From: DASYKT01 sp963766895
GTDB lineage: Bacteria; Acidobacteriota; Blastocatellia; Pyrinomonadales; Pyrinomonadaceae
DNA: 64,000 nucleotides
Direction of reading: 5' to 3'
Assembly (NCBI GenBank): GCA_963766895.1
Contig: CAVYCB010000009.1
Coordinates: 416,241-480,240 of the forward strand
A program made the position numbers and the translations under genes. Under the pieces are notes generated by a model, which worked only from the letters and a program-made list of their open reading frames with translations, was not told the DNA's origin and ran no database searches. Numbering within the stretch: the first letter of the stretch is position 1; each line of letters opens with the position of its first letter. Below, one piece after another: positions 26,355-34,846 of the stretch.

Positions 26355-26560
26355 GTCGCGTAGCGACCGTAGATAGTAGCCGTGGGTTTCAACCCACGGA
26401 CGTTTAATAAGTAATACCCATGTCGCGTCAGCGACATGTGAAAACCATCTATCCGTCAGACGTCGCTGACGCGACGCGAAATGTTGACCCACATCGCCCG
26501 TGGATTAAAATCCACGGCTACATTCATATCACCGCTACGCGGTACACCAACTTGCCACAA
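26355..26560. repeat. Palindromic repeat family C, copy 1 (GTAGCCGTGGGTTT...)
   Basis: The 300-bp gap between glnE and the pseudouridine synthase is filled by GTCGCGTAGCGAC, GCCGTGGGTTTCAACCCACG, GTCGCGTCAGCGAC, GTCGCTGACGCGAC, CCGTGGATTAAAATCCACGG and ACCGCTACGCGGT. The outer parts mirror each other. The same set of hairpins is at 47310-47495. Confidence 0.82.
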
Positions 26561-26611
26561 TCTGTCGGCTGTCTTTTATCTTATTTTCTCAGCCTAAGCT
26601 AAAATCCTCTT

Positions 26612-27499
26612 GTGCTGGAAAGATTCGAATTTCAGATCGCCCGTGAGGACCATAAAAAACGGCTCGAGGATTTTTTGCTCGACCGGTTTCGCTCGCTCAG
26701 CAAGATGTATCTGCGCGAAACTATCAAGACCGAAAAATGCGAAGTGAACGGGCGGCTGGAAAATCGCGGCTACCGGCTCAAGGCGAATGATTTTGTCGAG
26801 ATCGAGCTCGACACCGCCCGCGAGCATTCGATGAAGCCGCAGAATATTCCTTTCGAAATAATTTTTGAAGACGAAGAACTTTTGGTGGTCAACAAAGCTT
26901 CGGGAATGCTCGTCCACCCGACGCATTGGGAAAAGAACGGCACCCTCTTAAACGCCATTACTTATCATTTAAATAGCGGTAAAACCTCTTTCATACGCCC
27001 GGGTTTGGTGCACCGGCTGGATAAAGATACTTCCGGGCTGATCGTGATCGCCAAAACTTCCCGCGCTCACCGGATACTGGCCGATCATTTTCATCGCAAG
27101 CTGGTCGAGAAACGCTACGCGGCTCTGGTTGGCGGGATCGTAAAAGAAAATGAAGGCACAATCAGTGCTCCGATCGGCCGTTTTGCCGAAGAAAAATTAT
27201 GGAATATAAAGGCTGACGGTAAGCCGGCCGAAACCCGCTTTCGCGTCGTCAAACGAAACGAGGATTCAACGCTGCTCGAACTAGAACCCGTCACCGGCAG
27301 AACCAATCAACTCCGTATTCACTGCGCATATGTCGGGCACCCGATCCTGGGAGACCACCGGTACAACGGGCGCGAATTCTCTCGCCTTTGCCTTCACGCG
27401 CAAAAGTTAAGATTCTGGCACCCGAACGGAAATCAGCGGCTGGAGTTTGAAACAAATTTACCTGAGGAAATGAGCAGTGTCCTAAAGCTGTGGAGTTAA
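26612..27499 (+). CDS. RluA-family 23S rRNA pseudouridine synthase (RluD-like)
   Basis: Isomerises uridine in structured RNA. 295 aa, GTG start at 26612. An S4 RNA-binding domain covers about residues 15-75 (LSKMYLRETIKTEKCEVNG). The catalytic domain has the signature HRLDKDTSGLIV with the nucleophile Asp137, and the C-terminal GRTNQLRIHCAYVGHPILGD. Which rRNA position it modifies cannot be told. Single gene, far from an lspA or similar partner. Confidence 0.9.
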   Translation: MLERFEFQIAREDHKKRLEDFLLDRFRSLSKMYLRETIKTEKCEVNGRLENRGYRLKANDFVEIELDTAREHSMKPQNIPFEIIFEDEELLVVNKASGMLVHPTHWEKNGTLLNAITYHLNSGKTSFIRPGLVHRLDKDTSGLIVIAKTSRAHRILADHFHRKLVEKRYAALVGGIVKENEGTISAPIGRFAEEKLWNIKADGKPAETRFRVVKRNEDSTLLELEPVTGRTNQLRIHCAYVGHPILGDHRYNGREFSRLCLHAQKLRFWHPNGNQRLEFETNLPEEMSSVLKLWS

Positions 27500-27524
27500 T
27501 TTTTCAGATCACTATCGGAATAGA

Positions 27525-27597
27525 TCATAACTGATAGATGATAGAGAATAGATCGGATCTCTCAGCTATCAGCTATAATCTTTCATCTATTCCGAAG
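27525..27597. repeat. Short AT-rich inverted repeat (family F-like)
   Basis: ATAACTGATAGATGATAGAG and, after a short loop, CTCAGCTATCAGCTATAATC then ATCTATTCC pair imperfectly. Similar tandem-derived palindromes lie at 44820-44905, near 62037-62068 and at 63163-63236, all between genes. Nothing else is seen between 27500 and 27713. Confidence 0.5.
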
Positions 27598-27713
27598 AGT
27601 ATTTGATACAGCACCGCAGTTTTAGAGCAGGAAATGAAATTATAGGCAGTTTAGTCTTGTTATACTTATCCAAAGAATTTGATTGTTATAAAAACCGGCG
27701 AACAAGGTGGGCC

Positions 27714-28310
27714 TTAGGCCTTCATTATCTCGACGCCTTCCTTAAGGTCATAAACCCCGGGAAGGTGGATGGTGACGGTTTTTGTTTCCATTACCGGCAC
27801 ACCCATAAAACTGCAGTGCCCGGTGCCTTCGATATCGCCGGTTTGTATCTTTCTGATCTTGCCGCCTTCTATTTCCAGCATCCCGGGTTTTATCAGGAAA
27901 GACGCTTCAAGTTTGACTGCCAGCGTGCCTAAAGCCTGCCCCAGAACGGTTACTTCCATTGACGGTTCGTGCGATGTTTTTAGCGTGTGCTCGGTCAATG
28001 AAACGAGCGATTTGACACCGGGTGGATATTTCTCGGGATCGCAATATTCCTGCAGCGATTTTTGTCTTTTCCAGGTTCCCGCCAGCACGTCTTTGGGAAT
28101 GTCTATCGCCAGCAGTTCATTCAAATTTGCGATCAGGAGCTCGAACAATTTGTCATAGAATCCGTCCGGCAATTTCACACCCGGGAGCTTTTCGCTCATC
28201 TTTTTCCTGACATCTTGAAAGGAGCCGCTCTTTTTAAGCGCGTCCGCCTTACCGGAAGCTTCTTTTTCCAGATCAAAAGCGCTGGCCATTGTAATAGGTT
28301 CATTTTCCAT
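27714..28310 (-). CDS. Conserved-looking cytosolic protein of unknown function
   Basis: 198 aa, no signal or membrane segment. The N-terminal half is helical and charged; the C-terminal half alternates hydrophobic strands (VTVLGQALGTLAVKLEASFL) and ends in KEGVEIMKA. No family was recognised. Good codon periodicity and a clean start (ATG 28310 after AGGAGTGTGAGTT) support it as a real gene. Its neighbours do not hint at its function. Confidence 0.65.
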   Translation of the reverse strand: MENEPITMASAFDLEKEASGKADALKKSGSFQDVRKKMSEKLPGVKLPDGFYDKLFELLIANLNELLAIDIPKDVLAGTWKRQKSLQEYCDPEKYPPGVKSLVSLTEHTLKTSHEPSMEVTVLGQALGTLAVKLEASFLIKPGMLEIEGGKIRKIQTGDIEGTGHCSFMGVPVMETKTVTIHLPGVYDLKEGVEIMKA

Positions 28311-28357
28311 AACTCACACTCCTGCCCGGAATTTCCGAAGTTCAAAACAAATTTCAG

Positions 28358-29233
28358 CTAGCCTTCCGAAATGTAATGACGGCCCGGATCGAATTTAAAC
28401 TTTAAGCTGATGCCGGTATCGAGAGAAGGAACGTCACCGCCGGCGATCTCTAATTTTGGAGCCGCATCCGGCCGCAGCCCGATATTTATCTCCGGAGCCG
28501 CAATCGTTGCCGCCGCCGTCTCTGGCGGCGCGGAGCCGCGGGACAGCGCGTAGCGGATCCCCGCGAATGTAAAAATACCGACCGTTACCAGCGCCGCGAT
28601 GATCAGGATGAGCATGTACGGCCAACGCCCCGGCGGGGATGTTTCGCTATCCGTGATCGTGCCTGATCCGATGTTTGAGTTGGTATTCGTGTTTATGTTG
28701 TTTGCCGGCGCGGCGATATTCGCATTGCTATTACCGTTGCTTCCATTATTGGCGGGAGTTCGAATGTTCGAGTTGGTATTAGGCAAAGCCTTATTTGTCG
28801 CGTTGTTTGCCGCCGGGCCTACGGAATTGACGGCGGAATTATTGCCCGCTGCGTTGTTTGACCCCGAAGGATTTCTATTTCCGTTTACCGTGTTCGCCGG
28901 TCTCGTATTCGTATTTTTATTCGTTTGGTCGGGGCGCGTGTTTGTCGAATCGTTGGGCGAATTGTTCTCACTGTTGCCGGGTTGCCTTGGCCTGTTGGCC
29001 CGGTTCGCCAGCGCTTCCAACAATTTTTTTAACGCCTCCTGCGCAGCGCTGTTGCCATTCCTATTGGTCTCAGGTGTTTTCTGTGTCTGCGTCTGCGCGG
29101 GAAGCTGAGAGGCAAAACTCAAAGCCATCAGCAAAATAAACGCTGCCTTGGCTAAAAACCAAAACCCGCTCTTTTTGCGCTTTGAGCGATCGGCCGCCAA
29201 AACGGTTTTTCGTTCCTTCCAGGCTTTATACAA
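28358..29233 (-). CDS. Asparagine-rich membrane-anchored protein of unknown function
   Basis: 291 aa, TTG start at 29233 supported by GGGGAG 9 bases upstream. Order: basic N-terminus; hydrophobic signal (about residues 28-46); short helix (EALKKLLEALANRANR); low-complexity region of about 110 residues made of N, T, P, G and S; one membrane helix (about residues 203-225, MLILIIAALVTVGIFTFAGI); cytosolic C-terminal tail of about 60 residues ending in FKFDPGRHYISEG. The Asn-rich part would be an exported unstructured spacer. Confidence 0.62.
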   Translation of the reverse strand: MYKAWKERKTVLAADRSKRKKSGFWFLAKAAFILLMALSFASQLPAQTQTQKTPETNRNGNSAAQEALKKLLEALANRANRPRQPGNSENNSPNDSTNTRPDQTNKNTNTRPANTVNGNRNPSGSNNAAGNNSAVNSVGPAANNATNKALPNTNSNIRTPANNGSNGNSNANIAAPANNINTNTNSNIGSGTITDSETSPPGRWPYMLILIIAALVTVGIFTFAGIRYALSRGSAPPETAAATIAAPEINIGLRPDAAPKLEIAGGDVPSLDTGISLKFKFDPGRHYISEG

Positions 29234-29316
29234 ATAATTAGCTCCCCTTCTACATTAATGAGAAAAGAGACGGAAATGTTACAGATCGCCGCGGTACATT
29301 GGTTTTGTCAGCCGCT

Positions 29317-30249
29317 TTATTTGATCTCTATCGTCAAAATAACCGGGGCCGGTTTCTCCGCGTTGTTTTGCACCTGGATGACATACTTGCCGTTTTCCTT
29401 CAACCGGGCGCTAAAGCCGTTCATGCCTTCGGTCACATTGGCGTCGCCTTCGGTCAAGGCAACAGTTACGTTGTCGGTATTGGTAGACACGGTAAGAGTC
29501 TGGCCGGCGCGAGCGCCCAGCGAATAGCGTTTGATGTCTTCGACCGTGACATTGATCGTCGTTTTCGAAGTCCCTTTGGCAAAGCTGACCTTTTCCTCAG
29601 GGTACAATTCTTTCCTGACCTCCGCGCCGGAAGTCTGCAATTCCTTGCCATTCCATTTGTATTTGGTCGTGATGGAAAATTCCGGGCAGCAAGCCCCGCC
29701 CGCTTCGCCAACGTCATTTCTTTCCACCACCAGCAGTCCGTTCTCTACTTTTGCGCCGCGCAATCCGCCGTAGGCACGGTCACCGCCTTCAAAACGGGCC
29801 AGCAGCGCCGGTTTGCCGGCCTTGAGCGTATAAACAAATCCTTCGCTAAATTGGCCGGTTCCGCCTGTGTTGCAGTTGGACAGGATGATCGCGTCTTCCT
29901 TGTTATCGGCATCGACGTCGCCGTAAGTAACGTCGAAGATATTAAAATAGAAACGATCCGTATAATCTTCTTCCTTGGTTTCCTTGGAATACTCGCCGTT
30001 CTTGACGGTTACCTTAGTTATCTCGTCGCCCGCGCAAAACGGTTCGTAGCTAAAATTTTTGAAGTCGATCTTTCTGATGGACTTATCGATGTCACCTTTA
30101 CCCGTGCCGCCCTCGCCGGGTACCGGTGTCTCCGAATTTTCCACCGTCGCTGCGCCGGAGTTCGTATCGCTTTTTATTCCTGCCGAACAGGAACCGACAT
30201 TCACCGCGCAGATCGCCGCTAATAAGATCGGAAGCCAATAATTTCTCAT
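29317..30249 (-). CDS. Exported lipoprotein of unknown function
   Basis: 310 aa from ATG 30249, preceded by GGAGAAAAA; an in-frame ATG seven codons upstream has no such site. Signal sequence with lipobox ending V-G-S-C (MRNYWLPILLAAICAVNVGSC), so the cysteine at about residue 21 is lipidated. The middle region (ITKVTVKNGEYSKETKEEDY, then YGDVDADNKEDAIILSNC) resembles FG-GAP-like calcium-binding strands. The C-terminal 90 residues are beta-rich with a VTLTEGDANVTEGM-like repeat. The gene starts 18 bp after the TolB-like gene stops, so they form an operon. Confidence 0.68.
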   Translation of the reverse strand: MRNYWLPILLAAICAVNVGSCSAGIKSDTNSGAATVENSETPVPGEGGTGKGDIDKSIRKIDFKNFSYEPFCAGDEITKVTVKNGEYSKETKEEDYTDRFYFNIFDVTYGDVDADNKEDAIILSNCNTGGTGQFSEGFVYTLKAGKPALLARFEGGDRAYGGLRGAKVENGLLVVERNDVGEAGGACCPEFSITTKYKWNGKELQTSGAEVRKELYPEEKVSFAKGTSKTTINVTVEDIKRYSLGARAGQTLTVSTNTDNVTVALTEGDANVTEGMNGFSARLKENGKYVIQVQNNAEKPAPVILTIEIK

Positions 30250-30266
30250 TTTTTCTCCAAACATAT

Positions 30267-30809
30267 TCATTTACCCGTGCCGCCCGCTGTGCTGATCGCC
30301 GCAATTATTTCCTGTGACATTTCCGGCGGAAGTTTCATGACCTCCGAGATGGGAATATTATATTGCTTACTCCAGAGACGAGAATTGTTCTCGACTTCGA
30401 CCAGTTCGGCTTTTATCGTTAAATTGTCACCCTCGCGCATCACCTTTCCGGTAACGACCATCCAGGCTTTCAGCGCTTTTCCCGCCCGGCTCGGGTCCTC
30501 GTTCTTTCCTTTATAGCGAGCGGCGTCGTTACGAGGAACGACCCGGAGGGCCGGGTTTTGCGCAATTTCATTTAGCAGGCTTTCGCTCAGTTTGTCGGCT
30601 ATACTTCCCGCGTACCCGTCCTGGTTCGTATTTTCGAAGGGCAGAACGGCGATCGCATTCGGCGCGGCGTTTCCGGAAAAGATCGTGTTGCGCCACTCGG
30701 AAAAAATAATACCGCCCACGACAAAAACGCTCAGCACCAGAACCACCGTTATGGTCTGCCATTTCGATCTCTTCGGCGATGGCGTTTCTTCTGATCCGGT
30801 CTTGTTCAT
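30267..30809 (-). CDS. Membrane-anchored TolB-like (FlgO-type) domain protein
   Basis: 180 aa. Short cytosolic N-terminus, one membrane helix (about residues 20-40, TITVVLVLSVFVVGGIIF), then a periplasmic TolB N-terminal-like domain beginning NAIAVLPFENTNQ and ending with NNSRLWSKQYN. The same domain (SIAVLPF ... GNALWSEQF) is the middle part of the regulator at 32728-34641. Here it stands alone without a DNA-binding, kinase or TPR part. It lies directly upstream of the lipoprotein gene. Confidence 0.72.
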   Translation of the reverse strand: MNKTGSEETPSPKRSKWQTITVVLVLSVFVVGGIIFSEWRNTIFSGNAAPNAIAVLPFENTNQDGYAGSIADKLSESLLNEIAQNPALRVVPRNDAARYKGKNEDPSRAGKALKAWMVVTGKVMREGDNLTIKAELVEVENNSRLWSKQYNIPISEVMKLPPEMSQEIIAAISTAGGTGK

Positions 30810-30867
30810 AAAAAATACTTTGAAATGGCGTCGCCCAAAAAAGAATAAGACTATCTTAATGAGCGAT

Positions 30868-30940
30868 ATTTCGTGTGTTTAGTGTGATTCGTGGTAAAAC
30901 CGCCGGAGATTAACCACGAAACGCACGAAATACACGAAGG
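30868..30940. repeat. Family A inverted repeat, diverged copy
   Basis: TTTCGTGTGTTTAGTGTGAT-TCGTGGT and ACCACGAAACGCACGAAATA-CACGAA pair imperfectly. It sits in the 312-bp gap between the divergent TolB-like gene and the SGNH hydrolase; nothing else is recognised there except AT-rich sequence that should hold both promoters. Confidence 0.7.
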
Positions 30941-31121
30941 TCACCGCCACGCCGGGTTCGAATTGCAGATAAACGAATTTATGGGCAATGCCTTTTGAAA
31001 TTATAGTTCAGCTTGCTTTCTCGATAAAGTCAATAGTATTTCGCGACCTTTCTAACCGGCGCATTTGTAAGTTTATTTTGCATTCGCTAAAGTACACTCG
31101 GCTCGCGCGAAGTTCATTTTT

Positions 31122-32006
31122 ATGGCAAGTGCTCTGTCTCGAAAAAAAAGGATAATTTTCAAACTTGTACTGTTGCTGGCCGGTACGGTCTTTGGCTTGC
31201 TGATCGCTGAGGCTGCCTTAAGAGCGGCCGGTTATAGTTCGCCGGTATTTTACAGCGTCGATGAAAGCCGCGGATACGCTCTGTCGCCCAATATGCGAGG
31301 CTGGTACCGCAAGGAAGGCGAGACCTATATCACGATCAACAGCGACGGCCTGCGCGACGAAGAACATCAAATTCAAAAACCTGTCGGCACAGCCAGGATC
31401 GCGGTCATCGGCGATTCATATTCCGAGGCCCTGCAGGTCAACCTTAACGAAACGTTCTGGAAAGTAATGCAGGAGAAATTAAGTGGCTGCGGCGCTTTTG
31501 ATGGCAAGAAGATCGAGATAATAAATTTCGGCATTTCCGGTTACGGCACCGCGCAGGAATTTCTGACGCTGAAAGAAAAAGTATGGAAGTATTCACCCGA
31601 TATCGTGCTGCTCGCCATCACCACCAATAACGACATCACCGACAATTACCGCGCGTTCAAACGCACCGAGATACCCTACTATGTTTATCGCGATAACGAA
31701 CTGGTTCTCGACGATTCGTTTCGCAGCTCCGCCAAGTTCAAATTCGATAATTCGTTTTTGGCCCGGACCGGGAGCTGGCTGCGGGATAATCTGCGCGTTG
31801 TCCAGGGAATTCAGGATGGGCAGACCGCGCTAAAATACTGGTTCGATCAATGGAAGAAAAAGCCCCCAACCCAAACTGCCCAGACCGCCGAATCACACGC
31901 GCCTGCCAACAACGAACCGGCAAAAATCGCGGCCGCAAAACCGCGCCGGAGACATCGGCATCGACAACCAGATCTATCGCCTGCCGAAAGACGAGCAGTG
32001 GAATGA
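31122..32006 (+). CDS. Membrane-anchored SGNH/GDSL-type hydrolase, N-terminal part
   Basis: N-terminal membrane anchor (FKLVLLLAGTVFGLLIAEAALRA), then an SGNH hydrolase fold: block I AVIGDSYSEALQV with the nucleophile serine, GISGYGTAQEFL (block II) and ITTNNDITDNYR (block III). Such anchored hydrolases deacylate or de-acetylate envelope polysaccharides; the substrate is not evident. The frame is lost at about 31940 in a proline/alanine-rich stretch and resumes in the next frame (GDIGIDNQIYRLP from 31951). Confidence 0.8.
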   Translation: MASALSRKKRIIFKLVLLLAGTVFGLLIAEAALRAAGYSSPVFYSVDESRGYALSPNMRGWYRKEGETYITINSDGLRDEEHQIQKPVGTARIAVIGDSYSEALQVNLNETFWKVMQEKLSGCGAFDGKKIEIINFGISGYGTAQEFLTLKEKVWKYSPDIVLLAITTNNDITDNYRAFKRTEIPYYVYRDNELVLDDSFRSSAKFKFDNSFLARTGSWLRDNLRVVQGIQDGQTALKYWFDQWKKKPPTQTAQTAESHAPANNEPAKIAAAKPRRRHRHRQPDLSPAERRAVE

Positions 32007-32028
32007 AGCCTGGCGCGTTACCGAAGGA

Positions 32029-32379
32029 TTGATCCTGAAAATGAATGAGGAAGTACGAGCACACGACGCGAAATTTGTCGTGGTGACGCTGAGCAACGGC
32101 GCCCAGGTTTTGCCCGATCCTAAGGCGCGCGCCGACCAGTTAACTTACCTCGGCGTCGAAGATATTTTCTACCCCGATAACCGGATCAAAAATTTTGCGG
32201 AAACGAATTCAATACCGGTGATCACTCTGGCGCCGGAGCTGCAAAAATATGCGGAGCAAAACCATGTCTTTCTGCACGGCTTTGAGAAAAATCTGGGTTT
32301 CGGGCATTGGAACCAGGCAGGGCATCGCGTGGGCGGAGAGTTACTTGGTAAGTATTTTTGCAGCGCGGCTATGAAATAA
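32029..32379 (+). CDS. SGNH hydrolase, C-terminal part
   Basis: Rest of the hydrolase after a single-base shift. It carries FVVVTLSNGAQVLPDP and, near the end, GFGHWNQAGHRV, the block V with the catalytic histidine (the D/N-x-x-H type motif). The ATG at 32029 is internal; the frame is open back to about 31940. Joined, the gene is 31122-32379, about 419 codons. A relic of a second copy of this end follows directly. Confidence 0.75.
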   Translation: MILKMNEEVRAHDAKFVVVTLSNGAQVLPDPKARADQLTYLGVEDIFYPDNRIKNFAETNSIPVITLAPELQKYAEQNHVFLHGFEKNLGFGHWNQAGHRVGGELLGKYFCSAAMK

Positions 32380-32391
32380 AGCAGGCTCACG

Positions 32392-32475
32392 GCTGCGGAC
32401 CAGGCAGGACATCGCGTGGCGGGCGAAATTTTAGGCGACACTTTTTGTCGCGAGCGGGTAGAGGGGCAGTTTTAA
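32392..32475 (+). pseudogene. Relic of the 3' end of a second SGNH hydrolase gene
   Basis: Twenty-seven codons that read ADQAGHRVAGEILGDTFCRE and on to TAA at 32473-32475. This mirrors the last residues of the gene just upstream (NQAGHRVGGELLGKYFCS) in protein and, for CCAGGCAGG-CATCGCGTGG, in DNA. No start and no upstream domain are present. It looks like the tail left when a tandem duplicate was deleted or recombined. Confidence 0.65.
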
Positions 32476-32706
32476 AGCAATAATGTCCGCGTAGCGGACG
32501 GTAGAGAATAGCCCAGGGCTTTAGCCCTGGGTATCATCAATTTGAAGGAGCCAGCCCTGAAAGGGCGGCAGAAAGATTCTGCCGCCCTTTCAGGGCTGGC
32601 TCGGTTTGGATTTCAGATACCCAGGGTGGCGCTCGCTTCGCTCACTTACCCTGGGCTATTTTCTTTGGTCCCCGTTGGGGACTTTTAAGGATATATTTCA
32701 AACTGA
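32457..32706. repeat. Nested palindromic repeat, family B, copy 2
   Basis: Same order of hairpins as at 4549-4795: GTCCGCGTAGCGGAC, CCCAGGGCTTTAGCCCTGGG, a GAGCCAGCCCTGAAAGGGCG stem that pairs with its complement near 32590, GGCGCTCGCTTCGCTCACTT, and GTCCCCGTTGGGGAC. The flanks and hairpin tips are closely conserved while the inner long stem differs in sequence but keeps its pairing. Confidence 0.87.
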
Positions 32707-32727
32707 CCCGTGAGCGTGACAATTAGG

Positions 32728-34641
32728 TTAAGGCTTCAAACCGATACGGCTCAATAATTCACCGTAACGAAGGTCATCACGCAGTTTGTCGAGCGTCGGC
32801 TCGACCTTGAATTGCAGGATCGCGGGAGTATGTTCGTCAACCATTTTATTTAGCCAAAAGAATGCCTCGTCTTTTTCGCCCAGCTGAGTATGGAGATAGG
32901 CGCGGCTCGAAGGCGATGTAGTCCCCGTTGCGGCCTCGATCTCTTCCACTCTCTTAAGCCGCTTTCGCAAAACCCCTTCCCACCCGGCTTCCTTAAAGAC
33001 CGACCTGAGCTCTTCGGCCCTTTCCGGTTTTATATTGTTCCACTTGATGAAAACTTCCAGGGCATCGGCGTACATTTGTTTTTGCTCATAGGCATCAAAA
33101 AGCACGTTGGAAAGACTCCTGTCGTCCGGTTCTAAAGCGCTGATGTTGAGAGTTTGCTCAATAGCTTTGTCGTATTGCCGTGAATAATAATAAAGCCGCC
33201 CCTTGCCCGCATTGATCGTGAGCGAACTGGGGTCGAGTTCCTGCGCCTTTTCCATTTCTGCCTCAGCCTCGTCAAAACGTCCGATCGACATCAGGAACCA
33301 GCCGTAAGCCTGGTGGATCCACGCAATGTTCGGGTCCAGCTCTACCGCGGCCTTAAATTCTTTTTCCGCGGCCTCCCAGTCATATTCATATTGATACTTC
33401 AATTCAGCGAGCGCATTGTGCGCCTGTGCCAGAGAGTTGTCGATCTCCAGCGCTTTGACGATATTAGGCCTTGCTTTTTCCGCGGCCTCCGCCATGGATA
33501 TTCTCCGGTGGCCGCTCTGCATAATATAAGCGTCCGCCATGCCTATGTATGCCAGCGCAAAGTTCGGATCTTTTCCGGTCGCCTGCTGGTAGTAACTTAA
33601 ACTCTCTTCTATCCAGTTTTCCCGCCTTCTATTCCAAATGAGCTGGCCGCGCAGATACAATTGATAGGCCTCGGCATCTTCCGTCAGATGTTTTGTCAAC
33701 AGCTCTTTTTCCTGCCGGCTCAATTGAAGTGTCAGGGCCTTACTTATCCGTTCCGCGATAGAATCCTGCACTTTAAAGATGCCGGTAAAATTTTCGTCGA
33801 ATTGCTCTGACCAGAGAGCGTTGCCGGTCGCGACGTCCATTAACCGCACAGTCACCCTGACCCGATCGCCGTCCTTTTGAATACTGCCGTCCAGTACGGT
33901 TTCCGCCTTCACTTCTTTACCGGCAGCGATCGGGTCCTGCTGCAGATCGGTGTATTTGCGGACGGCGGTCATGGGCCTAACCTCCAGCTCCTTTAGATTG
34001 CTAAGCCGGGTGATGAGAGTTTCCGCCATCCCCATTTCGAGCGATTCATTGCGGCTGCCGGCATTGAGCGGCTTGAACGGAAGGACCGCGATCGAACGGA
34101 TCGGCGGTGAAGGAGTTTTGGCGGGCGTCCGGCGAAAAAGCAGGTAGCCGGCCACCAAAATGATCGATATCCCGGCGATCGCCAATAAGATCAGGCCAAT
34201 TCTTGCAGACGGGGCTGGTTTTTGCCGGCCTTCGACAGGCGTTTCTTCTTTTATGTGCGTGGGTTTTGTATCCACGGTGGTCGAGCGGATCGGATTTTCG
34301 CCGGTATCGCCTTTTACTTCGGCGATAAAGCGATAGCCTCGTTTCGGAATGGTTTCAATGTAGCGGGGTTGATCGGCTGAATCGCCAAGCGCGTGGCGGA
34401 TTTCCTTGATGATCTTAGTCAGCGCATTGTCGCCGACAAAAGTACCGCGCCAGATATTGGTGAACAACTCCTGTTTTTCGACTACGCGGCCGTAATTTTT
34501 GAGCAAAAAAACCAGCACGTCAAAGCCTTTGGGCGTTAAGGTGACATTTTGCCCGTTTTTCCGCACACGAAAATTTTCAACGTCAACCGAAACGTCATCA
34601 AAGCAATACATATTTTGGTTGCGCGGCGCGGTCAGGTTCAT
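32728..34641 (-). CDS. Membrane-bound winged-helix regulator with TolB-like and TPR domains (CadC-like)
   Basis: 637 aa. An OmpR-type DNA-binding domain (residues 12-108; LTPKGFDVLVFLLKN, then ALTKIIKEIRHALGD, then YIETIPKRGYRF) is followed by a linker and one membrane helix (about 147-168, GLILLAIAGISIILVAGYLL). The periplasmic part has a TolB-like domain (from SIAVLPFKPLNAG) and about six TPR units to the end. The layout predicts one-component signalling: ligand or protein sensing outside, DNA binding inside. The alternative start MYCFDDV ten codons later is equally possible. Family B repeat downstream. Confidence 0.88.
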   Translation of the reverse strand: MNLTAPRNQNMYCFDDVSVDVENFRVRKNGQNVTLTPKGFDVLVFLLKNYGRVVEKQELFTNIWRGTFVGDNALTKIIKEIRHALGDSADQPRYIETIPKRGYRFIAEVKGDTGENPIRSTTVDTKPTHIKEETPVEGRQKPAPSARIGLILLAIAGISIILVAGYLLFRRTPAKTPSPPIRSIAVLPFKPLNAGSRNESLEMGMAETLITRLSNLKELEVRPMTAVRKYTDLQQDPIAAGKEVKAETVLDGSIQKDGDRVRVTVRLMDVATGNALWSEQFDENFTGIFKVQDSIAERISKALTLQLSRQEKELLTKHLTEDAEAYQLYLRGQLIWNRRRENWIEESLSYYQQATGKDPNFALAYIGMADAYIMQSGHRRISMAEAAEKARPNIVKALEIDNSLAQAHNALAELKYQYEYDWEAAEKEFKAAVELDPNIAWIHQAYGWFLMSIGRFDEAEAEMEKAQELDPSSLTINAGKGRLYYYSRQYDKAIEQTLNISALEPDDRSLSNVLFDAYEQKQMYADALEVFIKWNNIKPERAEELRSVFKEAGWEGVLRKRLKRVEEIEAATGTTSPSSRAYLHTQLGEKDEAFFWLNKMVDEHTPAILQFKVEPTLDKLRDDLRYGELLSRIGLKP

Positions 34642-34846
34642 TTACAGGAAGTGCTTTCCTAAACTCAAATTTCTTTCTCACTAGAATAACACCGTCAATT
34701 TCGATTTTGTGGCAGTTAACCGATCCGATCTCCTTCAAATATGCAAAGTCATTACAACGTCACCCTAACATCATAAAGACGTCATTACATTAAGCTCGTT
34801 AGAAAGTAAATTTAGCTGTCAGGTAATAAAACTTAAGGAGTATTCC

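Noticed and set aside
26355..26560. Repeated short palindromes that could suggest a CRISPR array
   Set aside because: The repeats differ from each other, are irregularly spaced and are palindromic hairpins; there are no cas genes.
29299..30222. 307-codon open frame opposite the lipoprotein gene
   Set aside because: The minus-strand gene has an SD, a signal peptide and a lipobox. The long opposite frame is a result of codon bias.
30930..30985. GGGTTCGAATTGC, resembling a tRNA T-arm
   Set aside because: No acceptor, D or anticodon stems can be formed with the surrounding sequence.
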